DNA from: Sphingomonas sp. CCH10-B3
Lineage (GTDB): Bacteria > Pseudomonadota > Alphaproteobacteria > Sphingomonadales > Sphingomonadaceae
Assembly: GCF_001556185.1 (NCBI RefSeq)
Contig: NZ_LSIJ01000031.1
Location: forward strand, 1 to 42,339
Direction of reading: 5' to 3'
Length of the DNA: 42,339 nt
Shown here piece after piece: positions 17,191-24,881 of this stretch (position 1 is its first letter; each line of letters opens with the position of its first letter). The notes beneath the pieces were generated by a model. That model was not told where the DNA came from. It ran no database searches and saw only the letters and a list, made by a program, of their open reading frames with translations. Both the position numbers and the translations under genes were made by a program.

Positions 17191-18861
17191 ATGATCGATC
17201 GCAAGCCAGTGCAGCAGAGATCGGCGTCAATGGAGGCGCTGCGCATCGGTCGCCTTCGTTGTGCAAGCTTTCGCAGACACATTCCGCTTGAGGGTGCCGT
17301 GTCTGTTGAGGCAATCCGCAAGGTGAGCGACGAATTGGGGCTCAGCAGCCGTCAGGTCAGCCGCTTGGTACCTATTTTTCGCGAGAACCCTGTTCCAGAA
17401 GCTTTGGCGCCGGCGCGTCCTGGTCCGAAAATGGGAACTCACCGGATACGCCCGGATGTCGCTGAGGCCATCGACGGCCTTATCGAAGAACTCTATCTCA
17501 CAAAGACGCCGCCAGCCAAGGCGCTGGTCGCGTATCAGGTGCGTAATCTTCTTATCGCGGACAACGGGGACTACTGTTTCCCGGAAGAAAGCGTTCCTTC
17601 CGAGCGGGTTATCGAGCGGCTGATCAGTGAGATCACTGAAACGCGAAAAGCAAGGGCGAGCAAGGGGTCCAAGTCACGCAGCGCAGCCGAGCCGCACCCG
17701 TATCACTACGACAGCAAGGGGGTCCTCGATCTTGTGCAGATGGACAGCACGCGGGCCGATTTAATGCTGGTAGACCGGCAGTTGCGAGCTCCGCTTGATC
17801 GACCCTGGCTGACTTTCCTGATTGACGTGTTCACCCGCTGCATCATCGGATTTTACGTCTCGTTTGATGATCCATCAATCTACCGCTGCGGGCGCGCTGT
17901 TGTGAATGCTATCTTGCCCAAGGAACCGTTGCTCGCGGAAATGGGACTCGAGATTTGCTATCCGATGCACGGCATTTTCGCTCGGCTCCACTGTGATTAT
18001 GCCAAGCCGCACCGATCGCAAGCCTTCCGGTCCGCTTGCATTGCCAATGGGATCGACCCCGATGTGAGGCCGCTCGGCCCTTCTCATTTAGGAGGTCATA
18101 TCGAGCGTCTGATTGGCACTTTCGTCGGTAAAATGAAGCTGATACCGGGTGCAACCGGTTCGAACGTCAGCCAGCGCGATGGCTACGACCCCCGCGACGC
18201 GGCTGTCATGACGTTGCCAGAATTCGAGCGGTGGCTCATTTTCCAGATCGCTGCATATCATAACCGACCGCACGCAGGTCTCGACGGCTTGTCTCCTGCT
18301 CATGCTTGGGCGCTTGCATTGGAAGGGCGACCGCATGCCCTTCAAACTACCCTGAACCCCGAACGGTTAATGAGGCAGTTTCTCCCGGGTTTGGACGTGC
18401 AGGTTCATTCCTTCGGCGTCGTAATCCGCCGCCGCAAATATTTCGCATCTTTTCTCAACGATAAGATTGGCCTCAAGGTCGTTGTCCGCATCGATGAGCG
18501 CGATCTCAACGTCGTTTATCTCGAGTGGGACGGCGATTTCATCCCTCTCAATGCGACCTTCAGCTATCCGAACGTAAGCGAGCAAGAGTGGGAGGCGGCG
18601 CGAAAACAGCGACGGCAGCTGGAGGACTATTTTCAGAACGACGGGATCCAGGCAGAGACTGCACGACTGGTCCATCGGGGCCGGCAGGAGGTCCTCCAAG
18701 CAGCGAAGCGTACACGGCAGGTGCGTAATGGACTGAAGCGGATCGAAGGCGAGGGTAGGGGGCATGGCAGTGCCACAACGCCTGCCCCAACAGGTCAGGT
18801 CATCGAGTGGGTTGATCCCGGCGTGCTTGGTCCATCTGGCTGGGAAGTTGTGGACGAATGA
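17191..18861 (+). CDS. tniA: TniA-type DDE transposase
   Basis: This transposase of about 556 residues is of Tn5053/Tn402 TniA length. The catalytic triad is visible as QMDST, HCDYAKPHR and GHIERLIGT (Asp193, Asp277 and Glu313 when counted from the first ATG at 17167), with 35 residues between the last two, the DD35E spacing of the retroviral integrase fold. An N-terminal helix-turn-helix region precedes it. The start at 17191 has AAAGGG seven bases upstream; the ATG at 17167 has no ribosome-binding site. The stop overlaps the tniB start (ATGA). TniA cuts and joins transposon ends together with TniB and TniQ. No matching inverted ends were identified next to the module. Confidence 0.85.
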   Translation: MIDRKPVQQRSASMEALRIGRLRCASFRRHIPLEGAVSVEAIRKVSDELGLSSRQVSRLVPIFRENPVPEALAPARPGPKMGTHRIRPDVAEAIDGLIEELYLTKTPPAKALVAYQVRNLLIADNGDYCFPEESVPSERVIERLISEITETRKARASKGSKSRSAAEPHPYHYDSKGVLDLVQMDSTRADLMLVDRQLRAPLDRPWLTFLIDVFTRCIIGFYVSFDDPSIYRCGRAVVNAILPKEPLLAEMGLEICYPMHGIFARLHCDYAKPHRSQAFRSACIANGIDPDVRPLGPSHLGGHIERLIGTFVGKMKLIPGATGSNVSQRDGYDPRDAAVMTLPEFERWLIFQIAAYHNRPHAGLDGLSPAHAWALALEGRPHALQTTLNPERLMRQFLPGLDVQVHSFGVVIRRRKYFASFLNDKIGLKVVVRIDERDLNVVYLEWDGDFIPLNATFSYPNVSEQEWEAARKQRRQLEDYFQNDGIQAETARLVHRGRQEVLQAAKRTRQVRNGLKRIEGEGRGHGSATTPAPTGQVIEWVDPGVLGPSGWEVVDE

Positions 18862-19685
18862 GCTTGCTACCGCCATCGCCGTTCTGGATTGGATTCGATG
18901 AGGCGCGGCAAGCCGTTGAGACGATTGTTGATATTGCTCGTGACGGTCCAGAAGAACGGCCAACCTGCATTATTCTGGTCGGGAGATCCGGGATGGGCAA
19001 AACCTCGATCTTGCGCGAGGCACAGCGGCGCATCAGCCATGAGTTCTCGGGCGATCGCGCTAAACTTGCTGCTGACGCACGGCATATCCCGATGCTGCGG
19101 GTCGTGATCCCCTCCAACCCGACGTCGATCAAGATCAACCTCGCTCTGCTGTGGAAGCAGGGCTGGCCGATTACCAATGCGATCCACCGCACCGCTGACT
19201 TCAAGGTTGTCGATTTGCTGCGCGAGCAAGGAACGCGCATGGTCGCGATCGATAACATCCATGCCACGCTGACGGCGAGTGGACGCGCGCGCAACGACAC
19301 CTTGAACGCGATGCGCTTCCTGATGAGCGAGGGGACGACGCCCATGGTGCTCGCCGGACTCGACAGGGCTGCCGACGTGTTCAGCGAGGATGAAGAGCTG
19401 GCGCAGCGCTCCATCATTGTCCGGCTTAATCCATGGGAGCCCGGCGCGTCTTCGCAGCGCATAATTCGCGAGCTGGCCACAGGCATGCGCCTCGCTGAAC
19501 CAGAGCGCTTCGCAGAACCCCGTTATGCGGAATTTCTGTACCGCCACAGCGGAGGGATCACAGGAGAATTCAAGCGGTTGTTGCATTTCGGTTCGAAGGT
19601 TGCAGCCAATGAGGGACGCGCGCGAGTGGAATTTCGGGATCTCGAGCGTGCCGCGCAGCGCCTGCTTCGCAACTTCGCGGTCTGA
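18858..19685 (+). CDS. tniB: TniB-type AAA+ ATPase
   Basis: This 275-residue ATPase has GRSGMGKTSILREAQRR (Walker A, about residues 41-49 for the loop) and MVAIDNIHATL (Walker B). It is the TnsC/MuB-like target regulator of Tn5053/Tn402-type elements, which in the presence of ATP binds target DNA and brings TniA to it. It overlaps tniA by four bases and is followed after three bases by tniQ, so the three genes form one transcription unit. Confidence 0.85.
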   Translation: MSLLPPSPFWIGFDEARQAVETIVDIARDGPEERPTCIILVGRSGMGKTSILREAQRRISHEFSGDRAKLAADARHIPMLRVVIPSNPTSIKINLALLWKQGWPITNAIHRTADFKVVDLLREQGTRMVAIDNIHATLTASGRARNDTLNAMRFLMSEGTTPMVLAGLDRAADVFSEDEELAQRSIIVRLNPWEPGASSQRIIRELATGMRLAEPERFAEPRYAEFLYRHSGGITGEFKRLLHFGSKVAANEGRARVEFRDLERAAQRLLRNFAV

Positions 19686-19688
19686 GGC

Positions 19689-20732
19689 ATGGCAAGAGAC
19701 GATCGCGAGCGCCTGGCCTTTCTTGTGCAGCCGGCAGAGGAGGAAAGCTTCGGGTCGTGGGCCCGGCGGTTATGCGCTCGTCACGAGCTGACCTGGCCGG
19801 CCATGCTCAGGCATCTGGGATGCAACACGGCACTGGCACGCCTGGATCTGACGCTTGGCGTTCGAGCGGTCCCGATTGGCCTCAAAGATCCATTCGAGCG
19901 GATGATCAACGAGCTCGCATATGCGATCGACGTATCCTCCGATGAGATCGCGGCGACCTTCGTCGATGTGAACCCGGCCTACTTGTTGCCGCCAAGTTCA
20001 CGGCGATACGGGTGCCCGGAATGTTGGATGGAGGAGCCTCGTCACGCAGGCCCGATGGTTGTGAAACGAGACTGGGAGCTGCGCGCCAGCTGGCGGTGCA
20101 ACAGGCACAGCCTGGCTTTGTGCGACAGCGCCACTCTCGGCCGGCCGCGGACCCATGATGAAATCGTCGCGGTCTTGCAGGACGCAGCCGATCGAACGCG
20201 CGTGAAGCAGCACGGGATCCGCCTTCTCAAAATGATGACTTCGAACAATCAGCGCCTTATCAATCACCTGATGCCTGAACGCAGGGGCGGTCGCCAGAGC
20301 CTCCCTGCGCCGGACTATTTCGCACGATTTGCGGACAATCAGTACCATTTGGCTTCTGACCGGATCGGGCTCCTCATGCACGCGCATGGGCGGATAGATC
20401 GGCCTGCGCGGTGCTTTGAGCAATTTGTTGCGCTCACGCGCGGGGAACTGCGCGAGAAAGGGCAAGGCGCTCTCGACTGGCGGCGCTTGCCGCCGCGCCA
20501 ATCTGCACCCCGGGCACCAAGAACCGCTGTGCGCCGAGGCGCATGGACGTCTGATATCTGGAACCTGCTTCAGGCTTTCGGGCATGTCTCGCGGCGCCGG
20601 GAGGCGCGTCACTCCGCATCGCTATCGGACGGCCCAGTTCGTCCCGAGCGGGCAAGCACCGCGTCAGCAGCGGCCATGGCTGCATCGAATTCATCGAGCG
20701 CCTCTTGGCTGAATGGCGACGGGCTTGCCTGA
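19689..20732 (+). CDS. tniQ: TniQ-type targeting protein, C-terminus probably altered
   Basis: The 347-residue frame opens with the TniQ signature region (LVQPAEEESFGSWARRLCARHELTW). A zinc-binding set Cys109-x2-Cys112 and Cys137-x2-His140 follows, as in TniQ/TnsD proteins that pick targets. Known TniQ of Tn5053 is about 405 residues. From about residue 308 the frame only reads the antisense of the converging gene (20609-21778), giving a low-complexity Ala/Ser tail. The 3' part has probably been lost and replaced by run-on sequence. Targeting function may be altered. Confidence 0.75.
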   Translation: MARDDRERLAFLVQPAEEESFGSWARRLCARHELTWPAMLRHLGCNTALARLDLTLGVRAVPIGLKDPFERMINELAYAIDVSSDEIAATFVDVNPAYLLPPSSRRYGCPECWMEEPRHAGPMVVKRDWELRASWRCNRHSLALCDSATLGRPRTHDEIVAVLQDAADRTRVKQHGIRLLKMMTSNNQRLINHLMPERRGGRQSLPAPDYFARFADNQYHLASDRIGLLMHAHGRIDRPARCFEQFVALTRGELREKGQGALDWRRLPPRQSAPRAPRTAVRRGAWTSDIWNLLQAFGHVSRRREARHSASLSDGPVRPERASTASAAAMAASNSSSASWLNGDGLA

Positions 20733-21778
20733 GTTTGGGGCACCGTAGGACAGGGGGCATCGAGCGCGATGCTGTGAAGATACGTGCCATTAATGCGCTC
20801 TTTCGACAAAAGCTTGGCCTTGGCGAGCTTGCCCAGCATGTCACGCGCCCCGAGCCTCGAGGCGCCAAGAACGCGCTCGATCTGGCGCGAACTGAGCGGC
20901 CCTACTGCCAGCAGCAGCGCCGCCAGTTCTGGAACCCGCGAAGTGCTGCGCAGCTTAGGGAGGTGGTCCTCGAGCGTACGAAGCTGCACCAAGGTTTCGT
21001 CGAGCAGCTTCGTAAGCGCCTGCGCTGCCGTTTCGATCGCGCTGGCAAGCGCTTCGTGACGTTCTTCGGGCTCAAGGTCCCTTCGCAACGCGGCGAGCGG
21101 TAAGGCGCCGGGTAAGGGCAGGAACCGTAAGGCCCCAAGATCATCGGTCAAGGCTCCGCCCAAGGCGAGATCAATTGCCCAGATGGGGCTGGGTTCGGCC
21201 GTGCGTTCAACGACCCGGGCGAAGGCACCAAGCTCGAGGCGGGTTCGCAGCCGCTCGCGCGGAGCAAAGTGCGGATCATTCGCCGCCGCGACCGCAAGCC
21301 GTGCAAGATCGCTCGGGTGTCTGGCGCATACGCTCGATGCCAGCGCCCGGCCCGCCGCAACGGTGGCTTCGGTCGCGGCGCGCTCATCGTCCGAAACGCC
21401 GTCAGGAGCCGCGCGCAGCGCCGCCTGTGCAGCGCGTGCGGCGGCAGCGATCGGCGCGAGGGGATTGTCCGCGAGCGCCATGAGGATCGCTTGCGCCAGC
21501 ATGCGCGGTGAGCGCGCTCCCATTGGCGCTTCAAGCGCGAGTGTGTCGAGGCCTGCGCGCCACTGCGCATAGCGCGTCGGGGTGAAGGCGTGGTGTTCGC
21601 TGCGCAGCGCATGGCGAACCATCACGTCAACGAGGCGATGGGCGAACTGCGAAAGAACCGGGGCAGGGGCGAGGGTAAGCATGCCGGCGAGGCGGCCGAG
21701 CGCCAGGGCTGCACGTTCGTAACCTGCCGAATAATATCCAGCGGCGAACTTTTCCAGGATCGGGTCGTCGAAGCGCAC
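20609..21778 (-). CDS. HTH protein of unknown function, long paralogue
   Basis: This is a 389-residue Ala-rich, mainly helical protein not recognised by family. It has a C-terminal helix-turn-helix-like part (LLAVGPLSSRQIERVLGASRLGARDMLGKLAKAKLL), which matches in layout the end of the 16445-17062 protein. The start codon is GTG at 21778. It has no Shine-Dalgarno, and a good promoter (TTGTAA, 17 bp, TATACA) ends seven bases before it, so the transcript may be leaderless. It converges on tniQ with 124 bp of overlap and is divergent from the tyrosine recombinase, whose regulation it may share. Confidence 0.6.
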   Translation of the reverse strand: MRFDDPILEKFAAGYYSAGYERAALALGRLAGMLTLAPAPVLSQFAHRLVDVMVRHALRSEHHAFTPTRYAQWRAGLDTLALEAPMGARSPRMLAQAILMALADNPLAPIAAAARAAQAALRAAPDGVSDDERAATEATVAAGRALASSVCARHPSDLARLAVAAANDPHFAPRERLRTRLELGAFARVVERTAEPSPIWAIDLALGGALTDDLGALRFLPLPGALPLAALRRDLEPEERHEALASAIETAAQALTKLLDETLVQLRTLEDHLPKLRSTSRVPELAALLLAVGPLSSRQIERVLGASRLGARDMLGKLAKAKLLSKERINGTYLHSIALDAPCPTVPQTQASPSPFSQEALDEFDAAMAAADAVLARSGRTGPSDSDAE

Positions 21779-21784
21779 GGCCGA

Positions 21785-21816
21785 TGTATACTGAAATGCA
21801 AATAGTGTTACAACAC
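21785..21816 (-). promoter_or_regulatory. Promoter and operator of the 20609-21778 gene
   Basis: On the minus strand TTGTAA (21813-21808) and TATACA (21790-21785) are 17 bp apart. The inverted repeat GTGTT-AC-AACAC (21805-21816) covers the -35 box, so a repressor bound there would block the promoter. The predicted start of transcription coincides with the GTG start codon. Confidence 0.5.
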
Positions 21817-21838
21817 GTGGTGGTCTGGCTGAAGATCA

Positions 21839-21867
21839 ACTATCGATAATTGCATAGTATCGATAGT
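21839..21867. repeat. Palindrome upstream of tyrosine recombinase, possible recombination site
   Basis: ACTATCGATA (21839-21848) and TATCGATAGT (21858-21867) are perfect 10-bp inverted arms around a 9-bp spacer. This is close to the arm-spacer-arm form of core sites of tyrosine recombinases (arms of about 11-13 bp, spacers of 6-8 bp). It is 32 bp upstream of the recombinase gene. It could instead be an operator. Confidence 0.45.
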
Positions 21868-21899
21868 GACATTGCCATTTTTGCGGCTATGTTCGTCAC

Positions 21900-23225
21900 G
21901 TGAGCCGACAAAACCTCCCTTTCGCCAACCAAATGGCCTCGCTCGATACGCCAGCGGCGGTCACCATCATCTCCCCGGGAAAGGCTGCCTTGCCGCAGCG
22001 CCAGGCCGGCCGCGCAATCGACCGCATCGGCCAGCTTACCGAGCTCCTTTCAGCGCTCACCGCCCCTCGGCATGGCATCGATACCCTGAGCTATCGCAAA
22101 GCGCTCGAGGCGCGCAGCGCAAACACGGTCAAAGCGCTGGCCAATGACCTTGCCTGCTTTGCCTCCTTCTGCCGCAGCCAAGCGGGGCCCGGCTTGCCGG
22201 CTAGCGCGTCCATGGTGGTCGCCTATTGCGAGCACCTCGAGGCGCTGGGCATCAAGCCCGCCACAGCAGCCCGGCGACTTACCAGCTTATCGGTGATCCA
22301 TGGCTTCCTCGGTGTGGCCTCACCGGTGCGCGAGCCTGTGGTGCGCGACACCATGGCAGGCTATCGGCGCCGTCAGGGTACACGCCAGCGGCAGGCGGGG
22401 GCTCTGCGATTTGGCCTGGGCATCGAAGCCGCGCTGGCGCTGCGTGGCGAGGATGAGGCAGCAGGAAAGGGGGGGCACACTGGCCGGGCCGCCTTCACTC
22501 TCACTGCTCTGCTGGCCGCCTGCGACACGGATCCGCCGGGTCTGCGTGACGCAGCGCTGCTATCGCTCGGCTACGACACTGGCCTGCGCGTTGCCGAACT
22601 GGTCCGGGTAACGGTCGAGCATATCAAGCAGGCGGAAGATGGCAGCGGTGCCGGCACTCTGTTCATCCCCACATCTAAGACCGATCAGACCGGACAAGGC
22701 GCACACGCCTGGATTTCTGCGGAAAGCATGCGGCGCATCGCAACCTGGCTCAAAGTTGCCGATATCCGGTCGGGCGCGGTGTTCCGGCGCGTAGGTGTCC
22801 AGCGCCGCAAGGCGCGCGGGGCCCTGAAGCCGGTCGCGATCGGCACCCTCAGCCCCAATGCACAACTCACCGAGGAGCGCCTCTATGGGCGCAAGGCCGA
22901 AGCGGCACAGATCGCTTATGTCGTCGGCGAGCAGGCTATCACCGCGGCAGCGGTGCGGCTTATCCTCAAGCGAACCGCGTTCCGCGCCGCTGATCTGGGC
23001 CTGGTCGAGCTCTATGGAAATGCGCTTGAGGCGGCCATTGCACAATTGAGCACCCACAGCCTCCGGGTGGGCCTCACGCAGGACCTGTTCGCCAGCGGCG
23101 CCGATGCCGGGCCGGTTGCACAGGCTTTGCGCTGGACATCCACCGCGACAGCACTGCGTTACGGGCGCGAACTGGCCCCCGCCAGCAACGCCACCGCGCA
23201 GATGCTGCGGGACATCCGCCGGTAG
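21900..23225 (+). CDS. Tyrosine recombinase/integrase
   Basis: This 441-residue recombinase has an N-terminal SAM-like core-binding domain (SANTVKALANDLACFASFC, about residues 74-92) and a C-terminal catalytic domain with TGLRVAEL (first Arg), STHSLRVGLTQDL (His-x-x-Arg), RWTS (Trp in place of the second His) and TALRYGREL (nucleophile Tyr). A long insert sits between the first Arg and the HxxR box. It starts at GTG 21900, or possibly at ATG 21930 or nearby; neither has a good ribosome-binding site. No resolvase gene accompanies tniABQ, so this enzyme could resolve cointegrates or plasmid multimers at the palindrome upstream. Confidence 0.8.
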   Translation: MSRQNLPFANQMASLDTPAAVTIISPGKAALPQRQAGRAIDRIGQLTELLSALTAPRHGIDTLSYRKALEARSANTVKALANDLACFASFCRSQAGPGLPASASMVVAYCEHLEALGIKPATAARRLTSLSVIHGFLGVASPVREPVVRDTMAGYRRRQGTRQRQAGALRFGLGIEAALALRGEDEAAGKGGHTGRAAFTLTALLAACDTDPPGLRDAALLSLGYDTGLRVAELVRVTVEHIKQAEDGSGAGTLFIPTSKTDQTGQGAHAWISAESMRRIATWLKVADIRSGAVFRRVGVQRRKARGALKPVAIGTLSPNAQLTEERLYGRKAEAAQIAYVVGEQAITAAAVRLILKRTAFRAADLGLVELYGNALEAAIAQLSTHSLRVGLTQDLFASGADAGPVAQALRWTSTATALRYGRELAPASNATAQMLRDIRR

Positions 23226-23440
23226 CAAGCGCGATCGCCTTTATGGATTACGACGCTTGAGACTGATGGCGAGGGGCGAGAGGTTCTCACCGCGACGGGG
23301 GTCTTGCAGCCGGTCCAGATGATCGTAGATCTTCCCATACCGGACAGGCAGATCTAACGGGATTCTCGCTAGAAGTTGCCATTCTGCAATCGACCCCATA
23401 TCGGTCACTAAAGCGCTCGGATGTTGGGGCATGTCTCAGC
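23226..23440. other. Boundary region between the recombination module and the nitrate cluster
   Basis: No confident gene is seen here. A 63-codon minus-strand frame (23241-23432) ends in DRLQDPRRGENLSPLAISLKRR and could be a gene remnant, but no family or ribosome-binding site was recognised. No terminator with a T-run was found after mobA. Confidence 0.4.
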
Positions 23441-24073
23441 TTATGGCGGTCCGATTGCGGTTCTGTGCGCGACAGAAGCCTGCTCGGCAGCGCGAAGGTC
23501 ATCGGGGGTGTTCACATTCAGAAATGGGTCAATCGCATCCGGCGATGCCTGAAATTCTGCGACCCGTGCTTGGCAGCTTTCGGCCCAACCGAACACCGAA
23601 CGTTTTCCCGAGGCCAAATAGTCATGAAGCGCGCCAAGATCATTGGCGGGCCACAAGGCGTTGACAGGGTGCGGCCGCCCAAGGGACGCGGCAATGGCCG
23701 GGGCGCCGGTTCGCAAAAGAGTGGCGACGAAGTCCATTGGCAGATGCGGCTGATCGACGGCCACCGTGACGACCTGATCAAGCCCGACATCTCTCGCCCA
23801 AGACATCGCCGCATACACTCCGGCGAGCGGACCTGCTTCGGGCCATTGATCGTCGGCGATGACCTTCAGACCAAATCGCGCGTACTGATCAAGATCGTTG
23901 GCGTTGATGATCATCGGCCCGGTCGTCTGAGCGCGGATCCGGTCGATGACATGTTCCAGCAACGGCTTGCCGTGCAGATCGGCGAAAGCCTTGTTGGCCC
24001 CGAACCTGCGCGAGGCTCCTCCGGCAAGAATGCAGACACCGACTTCAGAGATCCTGCCCACCCACCGACCCAT
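23441..24073 (-). CDS. mobA: MobA-like molybdenum cofactor guanylyltransferase
   Basis: This 210-residue nucleotidyltransferase has LAGGASRRFGANKAF (about residues 16-30, the GTP-binding loop signature), EAGPLAGVYAAM and VAVDQPHLP (the Asp-x-Pro region that binds metal). MobA adds GMP to molybdopterin to make the guanine dinucleotide form that NasA-type reductases need. It is the last gene of the nitrate operon and overlaps cobA by 29 bases, which suggests translational coupling. A plasmid-borne copy dedicated to the local nitrate reductase is likely. Confidence 0.8.
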   Translation of the reverse strand: MGRWVGRISEVGVCILAGGASRRFGANKAFADLHGKPLLEHVIDRIRAQTTGPMIINANDLDQYARFGLKVIADDQWPEAGPLAGVYAAMSWARDVGLDQVVTVAVDQPHLPMDFVATLLRTGAPAIAASLGRPHPVNALWPANDLGALHDYLASGKRSVFGWAESCQARVAEFQASPDAIDPFLNVNTPDDLRAAEQASVAHRTAIGPP

Positions 24074-24881
24074 GCACTTGCAACATGTCCTGTACCTTGG
24101 CGGCCAGCGTAGAACCAGATTCCTTGCCTTGGGCGACCGGGTGCACGGCTTGCATGGCCTTGCCGATCAGGATCATCGCCGGGCCATCGCCGAGAACGGT
24201 GCGGGCCGCCAGTGGCAACATGGCGAGGTCGGTGGCAAACTGTCGCTCATGAGGCAGGCTGACGTTCTCGATCAGGATGACGGGTGTGTCGGCGGCAAGG
24301 CCCGCATCGCGCAAGCCCCTGGCGATATGCGGGGCGGCATCCTTGCCCATATAGACCGCCAGTGTCGCTTCGGGATCGGCGAGCGCCTGCCAATCGAGAT
24401 CGGGCACCGCGCCGCGCTGGGTGTGGGCAGTGACGAACACCAGCCGCCGGGCGAGCCCGCGCAAGGTTAGCGAGGCTACCAGCGAAGCGGCCGCTGCACT
24501 GGCGGTGGTGACACCGGCACAAACCTGAACTGTGACGCCGGCATCGCGGCAGGCTTCGATCTCCTCGGTCGCGCGGCCGAAGATTGACGGATCGCCCCCC
24601 TTCAACCGGACGACTCGCTGACCTGACAGGGCGGCCTTCACGACAGAAGCGCAGATCAGCGGCTGCGGGGCCGAATGCCTGCCCGCCCGCTTGCCGACGC
24701 TGATGCGTTCGACATCGGGCGGCACCAGTGCCAGCACCGCCTCGCTCACCAAGGCATCGTGGAAGACGATGTCAGCGGCCCTGATCAGACGTTCGGCCTT
24801 GCGGGTCAAAAGCTCTGGATCGCCCGGCCCTGCACCCACCAGCCAGACCGATCCTGCCGGAAAATCGGCGTGCATCGTCAT
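24045..24881 (-). CDS. cobA: Uroporphyrinogen-III C-methyltransferase
   Basis: This 278-residue SUMT has VGAGPGDPELLT at residues 15-26, VGKRAGRHSAPQ, VVRLKGGDPSIFGR and VCAGVTTASAAAASL, the conserved SAM-binding and substrate loops of the family. It makes precorrin-2, the precursor of the siroheme in NirB. It has no CysG-type N-terminal dehydrogenase/ferrochelatase domain, so those steps must be supplied elsewhere. It overlaps the nasA stop by four bases, which places it in the same operon. Confidence 0.9.
   Translation of the reverse strand: MTMHADFPAGSVWLVGAGPGDPELLTRKAERLIRAADIVFHDALVSEAVLALVPPDVERISVGKRAGRHSAPQPLICASVVKAALSGQRVVRLKGGDPSIFGRATEEIEACRDAGVTVQVCAGVTTASAAAASLVASLTLRGLARRLVFVTAHTQRGAVPDLDWQALADPEATLAVYMGKDAAPHIARGLRDAGLAADTPVILIENVSLPHERQFATDLAMLPLAARTVLGDGPAMILIGKAMQAVHPVAQGKESGSTLAAKVQDMLQVHGSVGGQDL

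Noticed and set aside
23241..23432. A 63-codon minus-strand frame as a real gene
   Set aside because: No ribosome-binding site, domain or known family; noted only as a possible remnant.
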